Shown: piece by piece, positions 39,791 to 49,730 of the stretch
How positions within the stretch are numbered: the stretch's first letter is position 1
Layout of the letters: every line of letters starts with the position of its first letter
NCBI RefSeq assembly: GCF_000378985.1
Contig: NZ_KB905370.1
Span: 5,749,520 to 5,813,519, forward strand
Reading direction: 5' to 3'
Length of the DNA stretch: 64,000 nt
From: Ensifer sp. BR816
GTDB taxonomy: Bacteria; Pseudomonadota; Alphaproteobacteria; Rhizobiales; Rhizobiaceae
The notes under the pieces: model-generated
Told to the model about the DNA's origin: nothing
Databases searched by the model: none
Seen by the model: only the letters and a program-made list of their open reading frames with translations
Made by a program: the position numbers and the translations under genes

Positions 39791-42400
39791 TCAGGAATCC
39801 AGCATCTCGCGGACAGCCACAGCCAATTGCTTCAGCGAGAACGGCTTCGGCAGGAATCCGAATTTGGCATCGGCCGGAAGGTTGCGGGCAAACGCATCCT
39901 CGGCATAGCCCGACACGAAGATGAACTTGAGGTCCGGGTATTTCTTCCGCAATTCGCGCAGGAGAGTCGGTCCGTCCATCTCCGGCATCACGACGTCGGA
40001 AACGACGATATCGACGGCCCCGTCGAGCTCGTCCATGATATCCAGCGCTTCGACGCCTGATCCTGCCTCATGAACCGTATAGCCGCGCGTCTCGAGCATC
40101 CGCTTGCCGCCGCGACGCACCGCCTCCTCATCCTCGACGAGCAGTACGACGGCAGAATCGCCCGTGAGATCCGTGGGCTCGGTTGGCGCCGCACCCGGCT
40201 CGCTCGCCCGTGCCGGAGCGATCGCGCCTGTCGCCTCGCTCGCGGCAGGCTCTTCACTCGCCTCGGCGGTTTCCACATGGCGCGGCAACAGGATGCGGAA
40301 GGTCGTGCCTTTGCCGACCTCCGACTCCGGATAGATGTAGCCGCCCGATTGCTTGACGATGCCGTAGACCATCGAAAGCCCGAGGCCCGTGCCCTTGCCG
40401 ACCTCCTTGGTCGTGAAGAAAGGCTCGAAGATCTTGTCGAGAATCTCCGCCGGGATACCCGTGCCCTGGTCGGAGACCTCCACCATGACGAAGTCGTCTT
40501 CCGGCAGTTCGCGACGTGCGAGAGCCGCGACTTCGCTCGCCGGCATGTTTCGCGTCCTGAGCGTTATGGTACCGCCCTCGGGCATGGCATCGCGGGCGTT
40601 GACGGCCAGGTTGAGCAGCACTTGCTCAAACTGGCCGAGATCGGTCCGCACCGGCCAGAGGTCGCGACCATAGTCCACGTCCACCTTGACATTGGTGCCG
40701 GTCATCCGGTCGACGAGCATCCTGAGATCGCCGATGACATCGGTGAGGTTGAGGACGGTCGGCCGCATCGTCTGCTTGCGCGAGAAGGCGAGCAATTGCC
40801 GCACCAGGACGGCGGCGCGGTTGGCGTTCCGCTTGATCTCCATCAGATCGGCGAAGGTTGCATCCGCCGGCCGCGCCGAAAGGAGCAGATGATCGGCAGA
40901 GAGCAAGATGGCGGTCAGCACGTTGTTGAAGTCGTGGGCGATGCCGCCCGCGAGCGTTCCCACCGCATTCATCTTCTGCGTCTGCGCCATCTGGTTCTCG
41001 AGCGCCTTCTGCTCGGTGATCTCCAGCGCATAGACGATCGCCGCCTCTTCCGGCGCCTGGTCGCTCTGGTCGATGACGGCATTCACGTAGAAGCGGAAGT
41101 GGCGGCCCTCGTCGGCCGGGTGCAGCGAGTCGATCGGCGCTATGTCCCCTTGCCGGTCCTTCGCGGCGGCGAGCGCCCCTTCGAGCTGGCCCCGTTCGGC
41201 ATCGTGCATAACCGCGTCGATCAGGACGCCGCGCTCGACATCGTCCTGCGAAACAAGGCCGGCAAAGAGCTTCAGGAACGGGGCGTTGGTTCTGAGGATC
41301 CGCCCATTGCCGTCCACCGAGGCGATGGCCATCGGCGTGTTGTTGAAGAAGCGCGTGAACCGCATCGCCGCGTTCGACGCCGATTGATCGCCGTCGTCGC
41401 CCTCGCGAGACATGACGATCGTCCGGCTTTCGCCGGGCGCGCCGTCGCGGGTCGAGGAAACACGGTGGATCAGTCTTACCGGCAGGCTCTGGCCGTTCCC
41501 CTTGCGCAGGTCGAGATCGAGAACCTTCGTCTTCTTGAGGCCGGGCTCGGCCTGCACGGCCTGTATGAGCGTAAGTCCCTCGCCGGCGACGAGATCGGCA
41601 ATGCTGACCGATCCCGGCTGGAACTTGGTGAGGTCGATCCCGAGCCAATCGGCAAGCGTGGCGTTGATATAGAAGATTTCGCCCTTGCGGCCGGCGGAGA
41701 AAAAGCCCGCCGGCGCGTGGTCGAGATAGTCGATGGCGTTTTGCAGTTCCTTGAAAAATCGTTCCTGGTCGTCGCGCTCGGCCGTGATATCGGCAATCTG
41801 CCACAGATAAAGCGGGTTGCTGTTGGCGTCCTCCAGCGGCAGCACCCGCGCCTTCAGTCGAAACCAATGCGCGCCCGAGCCGGTCATCGCGCCATTCGCC
41901 AGAGGTTTCAGGAGGCGGAATTCCTCGTGGCCCTGCTTGCCCTCGTGCAGGCCGTTGGTGAGCCGATAGATAGCCTCGGTCGCCTCCCTGTTGCGCGACA
42001 GGATGGTTTCCAGCGACTGGATGCCGCCGGCACCCTTCGCGCCGGTCAAGGCGCCGTAGGCGGCGTTCGCATAGACGATGCGCCCCTTGCGATCGGTGAC
42101 CACCGTGCCGTCCTCGTGGGCGTCGAGAAAGGCGCGGGCCAGTTCATCCGGGCGCGACTGCGGCATGACCTCGATGAAACCGATGACCGACGAAACCAGG
42201 AAGAATATGCCGACCATCGCCAGCACGCCGAGAATGCCGAGGACGATTTCGTTCTCGAGCTGGTTCTTGAAGATGACAAAGGCGGCAGCCGACGCGGTCA
42301 ACACGATCGCCAGCACAATGATCCTGAACACGGTACCCGGCCGCACGCCCCGGTCAACGACCGGCATCTGGTAATCACCTGATTGCCGCAGTTTCGTCAT
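39791..42400 (-). CDS. cckA: Cell-cycle hybrid histidine kinase CckA
   Basis: 869 residues. Two N-terminal membrane helices (about 22-45 and 52-78) are followed by PAS domains ([42 protein letters not shown]). The HisKA site is H489 in [11 protein letters not shown]; the ATPase has [19 protein letters not shown] and [19 protein letters not shown]. The receiver domain ends the protein, with the phospho-accepting Asp at 802 in [11 protein letters not shown]. CckA feeds the ChpT phosphorelay to CtrA and CpdR. No chpT or ctrA gene is in this window. Confidence 0.96.
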   Translation of the reverse strand: MTKLRQSGDYQMPVVDRGVRPGTVFRIIVLAIVLTASAAAFVIFKNQLENEIVLGILGVLAMVGIFFLVSSVIGFIEVMPQSRPDELARAFLDAHEDGTVVTDRKGRIVYANAAYGALTGAKGAGGIQSLETILSRNREATEAIYRLTNGLHEGKQGHEEFRLLKPLANGAMTGSGAHWFRLKARVLPLEDANSNPLYLWQIADITAERDDQERFFKELQNAIDYLDHAPAGFFSAGRKGEIFYINATLADWLGIDLTKFQPGSVSIADLVAGEGLTLIQAVQAEPGLKKTKVLDLDLRKGNGQSLPVRLIHRVSSTRDGAPGESRTIVMSREGDDGDQSASNAAMRFTRFFNNTPMAIASVDGNGRILRTNAPFLKLFAGLVSQDDVERGVLIDAVMHDAERGQLEGALAAAKDRQGDIAPIDSLHPADEGRHFRFYVNAVIDQSDQAPEEAAIVYALEITEQKALENQMAQTQKMNAVGTLAGGIAHDFNNVLTAILLSADHLLLSARPADATFADLMEIKRNANRAAVLVRQLLAFSRKQTMRPTVLNLTDVIGDLRMLVDRMTGTNVKVDVDYGRDLWPVRTDLGQFEQVLLNLAVNARDAMPEGGTITLRTRNMPASEVAALARRELPEDDFVMVEVSDQGTGIPAEILDKIFEPFFTTKEVGKGTGLGLSMVYGIVKQSGGYIYPESEVGKGTTFRILLPRHVETAEASEEPAASEATGAIAPARASEPGAAPTEPTDLTGDSAVVLLVEDEEAVRRGGKRMLETRGYTVHEAGSGVEALDIMDELDGAVDIVVSDVVMPEMDGPTLLRELRKKYPDLKFIFVSGYAEDAFARNLPADAKFGFLPKPFSLKQLAVAVREMLDS

Positions 42401-42736
42401 CGGGTCCTCACCTGCTGGCGGGGTCGTCCGCCGCTATGCCGGCACCCCGCTGACTTGTCGCGCCGCGCATTGAACTGCCGCACAATCTATTCTCAAAACC
42501 GGCCCGGTTTAAGGGTACTATGAAGTTGCCCGCATCCGACAAGCCGTTGCGAGATCCGAACGTGCCGCATCCGCTTCGTCGAACTGGAATCATCTTTAAC
42601 AATCAGAGATAACAGCAGAAAGCGTCTCGGCGGAAGCGTAATGGTCAATTCACAGGGAATGTCGGGTGCAACCTTGTCCCGGCCCGAAAAAAGCCGTCAA
42701 ATGTTGCAATTCGACCGGTAAAAAGGAGTTCAGCCC
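42401..42736. other. Divergent promoter region between cckA and the FliO-like gene
   Basis: 336 bp without a gene. Both flanking genes start outwards from it, so it must hold the two promoters. Sequences near 42600 (TTTAACAATC, GATAACAGC) are AT-rich. I see no perfect TTAA-N7-TTAA CtrA box, terminator or repeat. Confidence 0.6.
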
Positions 42737-43762
42737 ATGATGGAAACGTTGGTCGGGGACAACGGTAGCCGATTCATCATCGCCGCCGGAGCCGTCGCCA
42801 TCGGCCTTCTGTGCCTCGTGGCGGTTCTCTGGATCATGCGGAACAGGCCCTCGTCCCCCTTCGTGCGGGGCGGCAAGAACCGCCAGCCGCGGCTCGCCGT
42901 GCTCGATGCCGCCGCCGTCGATACGCGGCGTCGGCTCGTGCTCGTCCGCCGCGACGACGTCGAGCATCTGATCATGATCGGCGGCCCCACGGATATCGTC
43001 ATCGAGAGCCGCATTGTGCCTGATGACGCCGCGACAGCCGCGGCTCCCGTCACCGCGGCGCTGGAACAGGCGGCCTCCAAGCCCCCGGTCGCGGCCCAGC
43101 CGGCAGTGCCAGCTCCTCAACCCGTTTCGGCTCCGGCAGCCGCGGATAGCGCAAAGCTGGAGCCGCTGCGGCCGGCCGGGTCGGATGAACCGCCGCGCGC
43201 CGTACCCGTGCGCGAGCCGGAGCTCGCTCCGAAGCCCACGGCGACCGTGCAGCGCCCCCTGCCGGTCGAACCGCCGCCTCGGCCGGACCCCCTCGTGAGA
43301 ACCTCGCCGCCCGCCCCTGTCATCGCCTCGGTACCCACCACCGAAACGCCCCAAGACATGCTGAGGGCTGCGCGCGAGCGGATCGTTCCCATGACCCAAC
43401 CCTCGCGCGAAGAGCGATTTCCGCAGCCGATAGCGGCGACGCCGGAGCCTCAGCGGCCCGTCCAGATCCCGCCCGCTCCCCGGCCAGCCGAACCGGTTGC
43501 CGTCGAAAGTCCGGCCGCGGTGGAGAGACCGGCCGCCGTCGACAAGGCGGCGGAGTTCGAGCGGTTCCTCGATGCGGAAATCAGCGGCGATCTCCAGCGG
43601 CTCGCACCCACCGTGACGCCGCGGCCGGAAGCTCGCCCGACGACAATCGCCCGTCAGGAGCCAGTACTCGGCCCGGCATCGGAAGGCGGCCGCAAGGAGG
43701 AGACGATCGAGGAAGAGATGAGCCGGATGCTGGCCGACATTTCCGCTGGTCGCAAACCCTGA
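42737..43762 (+). CDS. FliO-like membrane protein next to cckA
   Basis: 341 residues. One N-terminal membrane helix (FIIAAGAVAIGLLCLVAVLWIM) is followed by a small cytosolic domain, GKNRQPRLAVLDAAAVDTRRRLVLVRRDDVEHLIMIGGPTDIVIE, seen as RLAVLDAAAVDTRRRL and VEHLIMIGGPTDIVIE, which resembles the FliO domain of flagellar export. The rest (about 95-310) is a proline/alanine-rich linker and an acidic C-terminal helix ending RKP. No other flagellar genes are present, so the link to the flagellum is uncertain. A strong AAAAGGAG site precedes ATG 42737. Confidence 0.75.
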   Translation: MMETLVGDNGSRFIIAAGAVAIGLLCLVAVLWIMRNRPSSPFVRGGKNRQPRLAVLDAAAVDTRRRLVLVRRDDVEHLIMIGGPTDIVIESRIVPDDAATAAAPVTAALEQAASKPPVAAQPAVPAPQPVSAPAAADSAKLEPLRPAGSDEPPRAVPVREPELAPKPTATVQRPLPVEPPPRPDPLVRTSPPAPVIASVPTTETPQDMLRAARERIVPMTQPSREERFPQPIAATPEPQRPVQIPPAPRPAEPVAVESPAAVERPAAVDKAAEFERFLDAEISGDLQRLAPTVTPRPEARPTTIARQEPVLGPASEGGRKEETIEEEMSRMLADISAGRKP

Positions 43763-43821
43763 CCCGCAGAGCGCGGCTTACCTGCCGCCGCTGTTAGAAT
43801 TGCTGTCCCAATAAACAAAGA

Positions 43822-43850
43822 AAAACGGCGCGGCCGAGCCGCGCCGTTTT
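43822..43850. terminator. Bidirectional terminator between the FliO-like gene and dksA
   Basis: A 12-bp perfect stem AAAACGGCGCGG (43822-43833) and CCGCGCCGTTTT (43839-43850) with a 5-base loop. A and T runs on the two sides let it stop transcription from both strands. Confidence 0.92.
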
Positions 43851-43871
43851 CACAGGTCGGAAACCCGATTG

Positions 43872-44291
43872 TTACTCGTCGCGATAAACCTTCTCGCGGC
43901 GCTCGTGACGCTCCTGGGCTTCGATCGAAAGCGTCGCGATCGGCCGGGCGTCCAGGCGCTTCAAGCCGATCGGCTCACCGGTCTCCTCACAATAGCCATA
44001 GGTGCCCTCGTCGAGGCGCTGCAAGGCGGCGTCGATCTTGGCAATGAGCTTCCGCTGGCGGTCCCGAGCGCGCAATTCGATCGCCCGGTCTGTTTCTGAG
44101 GAGGCTCGGTCTGCGAGATCCGGATGATTGGCGCTCTCCTCAGCCAAGTGATCCAGAGTCTCGCGGGCTTCGCGAAGGATATCGTTTTTCCAGGCATTCA
44201 GCTTTGCACGAAAATATGCCCGGTGATTGGCATTCATGAAATCCCCGTCCTCGGAGAGGACATAGGTACTAAGATCGATCTTCTCACTCAA
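43872..44291 (-). CDS. dksA: DksA-family RNA polymerase-binding transcription factor
   Basis: 139 residues using TTG 44291, which has AGGAG 8 bases upstream; the only alternative ATGs (for example 44312) have no site and lie before this signal. A coiled-coil (ILREARETLDHLAEESANHPDLA) is followed by a zinc-finger region, GYCEETGEPIGLKRLDARP, in which only one of the four usual cysteines is present. It binds the RNA polymerase secondary channel with ppGpp. The product of this family controls stringent response and, in rhizobia, symbiosis. Confidence 0.93.
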   Translation of the reverse strand: MSEKIDLSTYVLSEDGDFMNANHRAYFRAKLNAWKNDILREARETLDHLAEESANHPDLADRASSETDRAIELRARDRQRKLIAKIDAALQRLDEGTYGYCEETGEPIGLKRLDARPIATLSIEAQERHERREKVYRDE

Positions 44292-44704
44292 CGCGATTCT
44301 CCTGAAGAACATCTCATTGCGGCGGTGTATAGACCTATGAAGGGCTCGATTCAAGCCTCGCGGACGACACCTACGCTTATTTTAACAATGCTTGCATTCG
44401 AGGCTAACTGGCGAATATTTCATCAAATTTACACATGAAACGCTGTTCATAATATTCCCGCTGGCGCCCGACAGCAAGCTTCCGCCAACACCGCGGGCTC
44501 CGTCCTCCTGATCGTTTGGCCTGCGTGCGATTTGCGACATCGTGTGCAGCATGCGCCATTTAAAAGGTGTTGAGAATGCCGAGCGAAAACCGTGGAGAAC
44601 GGCTTGATCTTTGCGACCGCAGGAGGACAAGTTACCGGTGCGACGGTATCCCGTGAAGAACAGCCGTTCGCGGCATCCCGGCAGCATCAGATTCGGATGG
44701 ACAT
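44292..44704. other. Divergent promoter region between dksA and the phosphatase gene
   Basis: 413 bp. No gene is supported. The dksA strand has an AT-rich part at 44372-44450, with TAAAAT as a possible -10 near 44380. Short hairpin-forming GC segments occur at 44470-44510. I see no repeat or tRNA. Confidence 0.55.
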
Positions 44705-45238
44705 ATGCAAGACAGTGCTCCGGCATTCCGGCTCATCCTCCTGCGCCACGCCCGCTCCGGCTGGGCCCTGCCCGGGCAACGGGATTTCGACCGCACGCTC
44801 GACGAGACCGGCTATGCCGAGGCGGAACTGATCGCGCAAAGTGCGGCGGATCACGGGATATGCCCGGATATCATCCTGTGCTCGACCGCGGTGCGCTGCC
44901 GCCAGACCGTCGAACCATTCCGCGGCGCGCTTGGCGAAGACATAGACATCCGTTACGTCGACCAATTGTATGCGGGTCCGGCGGCTGTCTACACGGATCT
45001 TGTCGAGGCCCATGCCGGCCGTGCTTCCCTGCTGTTGGTCGGACACAATCCGATGATCGAGGACGTTTTCCGCAAGTTCCTTGGCGAGGAACAGTTCGCC
45101 GCGGCATTGGCGAACGGCTATCCGCCAGCCGGACTGGCCGTCATCGATTTCTCGGCCCGTCCCGCGGCCGGTCGGAACTCGAGCGCGGTGCTTTCGACTT
45201 TGCTGGTTCCCGAGCCGGAGGAAGTCGTCAGGCGATAA
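44705..45238 (+). CDS. sixA: SixA-like phosphohistidine phosphatase (histidine phosphatase superfamily)
   Basis: 177 residues. The RHG motif is LILLRHARSGWA and the second catalytic His lies in LLLVGHNPMIED; the short length and lack of an insert domain match SixA. SixA-type enzymes dephosphorylate histidine on phosphotransfer proteins or small phosphoesters. An Hpt protein gene lies about 8 kb away, but there is no direct evidence that it is the substrate. Confidence 0.85.
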   Translation: MQDSAPAFRLILLRHARSGWALPGQRDFDRTLDETGYAEAELIAQSAADHGICPDIILCSTAVRCRQTVEPFRGALGEDIDIRYVDQLYAGPAAVYTDLVEAHAGRASLLLVGHNPMIEDVFRKFLGEEQFAAALANGYPPAGLAVIDFSARPAAGRNSSAVLSTLLVPEPEEVVRR

Positions 45239-45375
45239 ACTTCGCCACCTACGAAGTCGAACCGGAATCCGGTCAAATGGCAGTGCATCATTGCGTCGAC
45301 GGAAACATTTCCTATATCGCGGAGACACGCGGATGCCCGTAACCCCGGTAGGATAGCGGTAGCAACGCTGGATCG

Positions 45376-46899
45376 ATGGAACAATCCCCAAAGGGACGGA
45401 GACATTTGGCGTCCTTACTGACCAGCTTCAAAGACGGCGCGCAGATCGCCTTGGACAATCTCGCCGATCGCGCGGCCGGGCTCGTCAGTCCCTCCCTGCG
45501 CCTCGGCGTGACCGGCCTGTCGCGAGCAGGCAAGACCGTCTTCATCTCTTCACTGGTCCACAACCTTCTGAACGGCGGGCGCCTGCCGCTTTTCGAGCCG
45601 GTCCGCTCCGGTCGGCTTTCGAAGGTAAGGCTCGAGCCCCAGCCCGACGATGCGGTGCCGCGCTTTCAATATGAGGACCATATCGCCGCGCTCGTGCGCG
45701 ACCGTGTCTGGCCGGATTCGACAAGGGCAATCTCGCAACTGCGCATCACCCTCGACTACGAAAGCGCAAGCGGCTGGAACCGGATGTTTTCCGCGGGGCG
45801 CCTATCGATCGATATCGTCGACTATCCGGGTGAATGGCTGCTGGATCTGCCGCTGCTCGCCCAGGATTTCCGGCAGTTCAGCGAGACGACTGTAAAGCGG
45901 GCACGGATCGGCGCGCGCGCGGCGCTGTCTCGGGAATGGCTGGCGCTGGCATCCGCGAGCGGTGCGGAAACTGTTGCCGACGAAGGCAACGCCCGCCGCC
46001 TCGCCGAGAGCTTCACTGCTTACCTCAAGGCATGCAAGGAAGACGACCATTCGCTTTCTACCCTGCCACCAGGCCGTTTTCTGATGCCGGGCGACCTCGA
46101 GGGGTCACCCGCACTCACCTTCTCGCCGCTCCCGAATCTACCCGAAGGAAGGGCGCCCAAAGGTTCGCTCTGGGCGATGATGGAACGGCGATACGAGGCC
46201 TATAAGACACATGTGGTGAGCCCGTTCTTTCGCGAGCACTTTGCTCGGCTCGACCGCCAGATCGTCCTCATCGACGCCCTGCAGGCGATCAATCGCGGTC
46301 CGGAGGCCTTGAGGGATCTGGAGCAGGCTCTCGCAGACGTGCTCGCCTGCTTTCGACCTGGGACGAATTCGTGGCTTTCTTCCTTCCTCACGCGCCGAAT
46401 CGATCGGGTACTGATCGCCGCAACCAAGGCCGATCACCTCCACCATGAAAGCCATGATCGACTCGAGCGGATCGCCGCGCGCCTCGTCGGCCGTGCTGCC
46501 GACCGTATCGGCATGAGCGGGGCCGGCCTGGAGGTCATGGCGCTCGCTTCGGTCCGGGCGACGCGCGAGGCGACCGTCAATCACGACGGACACGCCCTGC
46601 CCGTCATCGTCGGCACGCCGATCGACGGCGAGAGGATCAACGGCGATGTTTTTGACGGAGAAAGGAAAACAGCCATATTTCCTGGTGACTTACCGCAGGA
46701 TCCTGAAGTTTTTTTCCAAGGTATTGACGGCACTTACATGTCGGTTTCCACCGGATCGGAACACGCAATGCCCGAGCTGAATTTCGTCCGTTTCCGCCCC
46801 CCGCATCTCGACGAGACCCGCGGCGGGTTGAAGCTCTCCGTTCCGCACATCCGGCTCGACCGGGCCATGCAGTTCCTGCTCGGAGATCGACTGGCATGA
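45376..46899 (+). CDS. ycjX: YcjX-family GTP-binding protein (DUF463)
   Basis: 507 residues. A P-loop is seen in LRLGVTGLSRAGKTVFISSL and a G3-like motif in SIDIVDYPGEWLLDLPLL. The DUF463 family has a further C-terminal domain (ELNFVRFRPPHLDE). It is often stress induced and paired with ycjF. Here the next gene is the matching YcjF homologue, overlapping by 4 bp (ATGA at 46896-46899). Physiological role is not settled. Confidence 0.92.
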   Translation: MEQSPKGRRHLASLLTSFKDGAQIALDNLADRAAGLVSPSLRLGVTGLSRAGKTVFISSLVHNLLNGGRLPLFEPVRSGRLSKVRLEPQPDDAVPRFQYEDHIAALVRDRVWPDSTRAISQLRITLDYESASGWNRMFSAGRLSIDIVDYPGEWLLDLPLLAQDFRQFSETTVKRARIGARAALSREWLALASASGAETVADEGNARRLAESFTAYLKACKEDDHSLSTLPPGRFLMPGDLEGSPALTFSPLPNLPEGRAPKGSLWAMMERRYEAYKTHVVSPFFREHFARLDRQIVLIDALQAINRGPEALRDLEQALADVLACFRPGTNSWLSSFLTRRIDRVLIAATKADHLHHESHDRLERIAARLVGRAADRIGMSGAGLEVMALASVRATREATVNHDGHALPVIVGTPIDGERINGDVFDGERKTAIFPGDLPQDPEVFFQGIDGTYMSVSTGSEHAMPELNFVRFRPPHLDETRGGLKLSVPHIRLDRAMQFLLGDRLA

Positions 46900-47975
46900 A
46901 CGACGATCCGAAGCATCGCCCCCGCAAGCCCGCCGTCTTCCCGATGGAGTCCGAAACGCGTTCGGCACCGCGCGCGCAGACGCCGGGGCGCCCACCGGCG
47001 AGCTTCAGCGACGAGATCACAATGACTCCCGACGCGGAGGACCCGTTCATCACGACGACCGCCGCAATCGAGGCACTCGAACCGCCCGAGGCCCGCCCCC
47101 GTCGGAGCCGCCTCTCCTTCGGCAAGGTGGCTGCCGGGGCGCTTGCCATCGTGCTTTCGCTCGCCATGGGACTGTGGATCGACCGCCTCGTTCGCGATCT
47201 CTTCTCGCGTGCCGATTGGCTGGGCTATGCGGCGATCGCCGTCGTGGCGGTCGGCATCCTCGCTTTCCTGGTCGTCGTCGGCCGCGAGCTCGCCGGCCTG
47301 ACGCAACTGACGGCGATCCAGACACTAAAATCGGAGGTCGGCGAAGCAGCGGCGCTTGGCAGCGGCAAGGCTGCGCGAGCGACGACGGCGCGACTGGTCC
47401 AGCTGCTTGCCGCCAATCCCCGCACTGCCAGGGGCCGCGCGCGGCTTGCGGAAACCGAGGGCGAGATCATCGACGCGCCCCATCTCCTCGAACTGGCAGA
47501 GCGCGAGCTGCTTGCCCCGCTCGACCGCGACGCCCGCCGAATCATCCTGGCCGCGTCGAAACGCGTCTCGATCGTCACCGCCGTCAGTCCCCGTGCGCTC
47601 GTCGATCTTGGCTACGTCCTCTACGAATCGGCGCGAATGATTCGGGCGATGGCGGAGCTCTACGGAGGGCGACCCGGCACGCTCGGCCTGCTGCGTCTGA
47701 TGCGCGACGTGATCGCCCATCTGGCGGTGACCGGTTCCATCGCCGCCGGCGACAGCCTGATTCAACAGGTCCTCGGCCACGGCCTCGCTTCCAAACTCTC
47801 CGCCCGCCTCGGCGAGGGCGTGATCAACGGCCTCATGACCGCGCGCATCGGCATTGCGGCCATGGATCTTTGCCGGCCGATGCCGTTCCGCGCGTTGAAG
47901 CGTCCGGGCATAGGCGATTTTCTCGCTGATCTGACGCCCGGTGCTTCGAAATACGGAGGCTCGAACGGCGCCTGA
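46896..47975 (+). CDS. ycjF: YcjF-family membrane protein (TIGR01620, DUF697)
   Basis: 359 residues. A Pro/Arg-rich N-terminal arm (about 1-75) is followed by two membrane helices (VAAGALAIVLSLAMGLWIDRL and WLGYAAIAVVAVGILAFLVVVG) and a DUF697 domain (residues 180-350, with LAVTGSIAAGDSLIQQVLGHG). The start overlaps the ycjX stop. Partner of the GTP-binding YcjX; function unknown. Confidence 0.9.
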   Translation: MNDDPKHRPRKPAVFPMESETRSAPRAQTPGRPPASFSDEITMTPDAEDPFITTTAAIEALEPPEARPRRSRLSFGKVAAGALAIVLSLAMGLWIDRLVRDLFSRADWLGYAAIAVVAVGILAFLVVVGRELAGLTQLTAIQTLKSEVGEAAALGSGKAARATTARLVQLLAANPRTARGRARLAETEGEIIDAPHLLELAERELLAPLDRDARRIILAASKRVSIVTAVSPRALVDLGYVLYESARMIRAMAELYGGRPGTLGLLRLMRDVIAHLAVTGSIAAGDSLIQQVLGHGLASKLSARLGEGVINGLMTARIGIAAMDLCRPMPFRALKRPGIGDFLADLTPGASKYGGSNGA

Positions 47976-48070
47976 AGTATGCCTGCCCGTGCCAACCGGA
48001 AACCCTCCATTAACCATTTTAACGCAAATGTGGTTTCCAGATTTCGACGTTGACCCATCAAGGATCGATC

Positions 48071-48622
48071 ATGTTCTCGCGCCCATCTTTGATTGTTCGC
48101 GGCGTTGCCGCTATCGCGCTTGCAGCGACTGTCGGCGTCGCGACGCCAGCATCCTCCGGCGCCCGGGACAAGGCCTTCTTCGAGAAGGTCGCCGGCCAAT
48201 GGAAGGGCCCCGGTGAGATCGTCGCCGGCAAATACAAGGGCACCAAATTCACCTGCGACCTGACGGGCGAACCGGCGTCGGGCAAGGATGCCGGAATAAA
48301 GCTCGACGGCTTTTGCCGCGTCGGCGTGTTCAAGCAGCCGATGTCAGCGATGATTACGCAGAAGGGTGCCAGTTATACCGGACAATTCCTCGACGGCGCC
48401 GATGGCAAGGGCCTGGACATCGTTTCCGGCAACGTTGCCAGCGATAAGGTGGTCGTTGGAATCAACCGCAAGAAGTTGAATGGCGCAATGATCGCCCGCC
48501 TGCAAAACGCCGAGACGATGAACATCACGATCTCCGTCAAGGTCGAGGAGACGATGGTGCCGGTCATCGGCGTCAGCCTCAACAGGCAGATGGACAATAT
48601 CGCGGTGGGCTCGATCAAGTAA
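48071..48622 (+). CDS. Exported protein of unknown function
   Basis: 183 residues. MFSRPSLIVRGVAAIALAATVGVATPASS is a clear signal peptide, probably cleaved after an Ala-x-Ala near residue 25. The mature protein is small and beta-rich (QWKGPGEIVAGKYKGTKFTCDL, GRLQNAETMNITISVKVE-like strands) with two Cys. No family is recognised. ATG 48071 has an AAGGA site; the upstream TTG start at 48050 is unlikely. It follows ycjF by 95 bp. Confidence 0.75.
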   Translation: MFSRPSLIVRGVAAIALAATVGVATPASSGARDKAFFEKVAGQWKGPGEIVAGKYKGTKFTCDLTGEPASGKDAGIKLDGFCRVGVFKQPMSAMITQKGASYTGQFLDGADGKGLDIVSGNVASDKVVVGINRKKLNGAMIARLQNAETMNITISVKVEETMVPVIGVSLNRQMDNIAVGSIK

Positions 48623-48646
48623 TTGTATCGAGCGCTCCGATCACAG

Positions 48647-49174
48647 TTACATCAGGTTCAGGAAGCGTGTGATCCAGGCAAGACACAGCCTCAGTGCTGG
48701 CCCTTCAATGGCGTAGAAGTCATGGCCGGCGCCGGACACCGTGCAGCATTCCACAGCCGAGCCACTCGCCCAGCGTTCGCGCGGGCGGTTGGGGTCGTCC
48801 TTGCCGAAAACAACCAAGGCCGGCTTTGGCATGGCCGAGGCCCTGACGTCGCGCAGCCTCGTCGACGATAGGCAGATCAGGCGATCAACGGCCAAACCGT
48901 TCAGCACGCCATGCCATAGGACAGTGCCACCGGCGCTGTAACCCAACGCAACGTCAGCAGCTTCTGACAGCCGGGCCAGACGTTCGGCGGCCCGGATGAA
49001 TCCGTCGTTTTCAACAAGCTCACGATGCAGTCGCTCGCCGGTGTACTTCACATCCAGCAATTCGGAGAGGCTGAAAGTGCGGACGAGCGAGCATTGCGCA
49101 CCAGGCAAATGGCGCGACAGGCAACGATCGGCTGTCGGCCGACCGTGGATGTCGGTGACGATCAGTAGGCGCAC
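48647..49174 (-). CDS. Small alpha/beta hydrolase
   Basis: 175 residues with a GTG start at 49174 supported by a GGAAGG site 7 bases upstream; the frame extends inside folK to 49240 but this would shadow that gene. The nucleophile elbow is ALGYSAGGTVLWHG (G-Y-S-A-G) and the catalytic His lies in SGAGHDFYAIEGPAL, with an Asp in FGKDDPNRP. Short length means the lid domain is minimal. Substrate unknown. It follows the folate genes on the same strand. Confidence 0.8.
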   Translation of the reverse strand: MRLLIVTDIHGRPTADRCLSRHLPGAQCSLVRTFSLSELLDVKYTGERLHRELVENDGFIRAAERLARLSEAADVALGYSAGGTVLWHGVLNGLAVDRLICLSSTRLRDVRASAMPKPALVVFGKDDPNRPRERWASGSAVECCTVSGAGHDFYAIEGPALRLCLAWITRFLNLM

Positions 49175-49205
49175 GACAGCCTTCCGGAACTCGAGCGGAG
49201 AAGCA

Positions 49206-49730
49206 TCAATTGCGGCTCCTCCACCAGTCGGCCGTTTCATCTGCCACCTCGATCCCGGTCACATCTGCATCCGCCAGCCACGCGCGGACCGTTCTGCCGG
49301 CCACTTCGAGGTCCGCCGCAATATCGGCAAGCGGCATCAGCACGAAGCCACGTCCGGTCATACGCGGATGCGGCAATTGAAGCCGGTCGTTTGCCAAGAC
49401 CGCCCCTTCGAATGTCAGAAGATCGATATCGATCGTGCGCGGCCCCCAGCGCTCCTTTCGGACCCGCTTCATCACCCGCTCGATCTCGAGACAGGTTTCA
49501 AGCAGCGCTTCCGGATCGCGCGTCGTTTCGACCGCTGCGCAGGCATTGAAGAACCAATCCTGGTCCGTCTTTCCCCAGGGCGGCGTCCTATAGAGCCGCG
49601 AAACTGCCGCCACCCGGCAGTCCGGCCGCTCGTCGAGCGCCCGTAGGGCGTCCGCCATGGCACGGCGCGGGTCGCCGATATTGCCGCCCAGCCCCAGAGT
49701 AGCGCGCCGCCACGTCTTATTCGGCAACAT
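49206..49730 (-). CDS. folK: 6-Hydroxymethyl-7,8-dihydropterin pyrophosphokinase
   Basis: 174 residues. It adds pyrophosphate to the pterin in folate synthesis. The HPPK signature RWGPRTIDIDLLTFEG contains the Mg-binding Asp pair; the opening LGLGGNIGDPRRAM and PHPRMTGRGFVLMPL are also typical. It overlaps the end of folB by 14 bp (49717-49730). folP-folB-folK is thus one operon in pathway order, with overlapping genes. Confidence 0.96.
   Translation of the reverse strand: MLPNKTWRRATLGLGGNIGDPRRAMADALRALDERPDCRVAAVSRLYRTPPWGKTDQDWFFNACAAVETTRDPEALLETCLEIERVMKRVRKERWGPRTIDIDLLTFEGAVLANDRLQLPHPRMTGRGFVLMPLADIAADLEVAGRTVRAWLADADVTGIEVADETADWWRSRN

Noticed and set aside
40070..42382. 770-residue frame opposite cckA
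   Set aside because: Shadow of the kinase gene; the cckA frame has all domain motifs.
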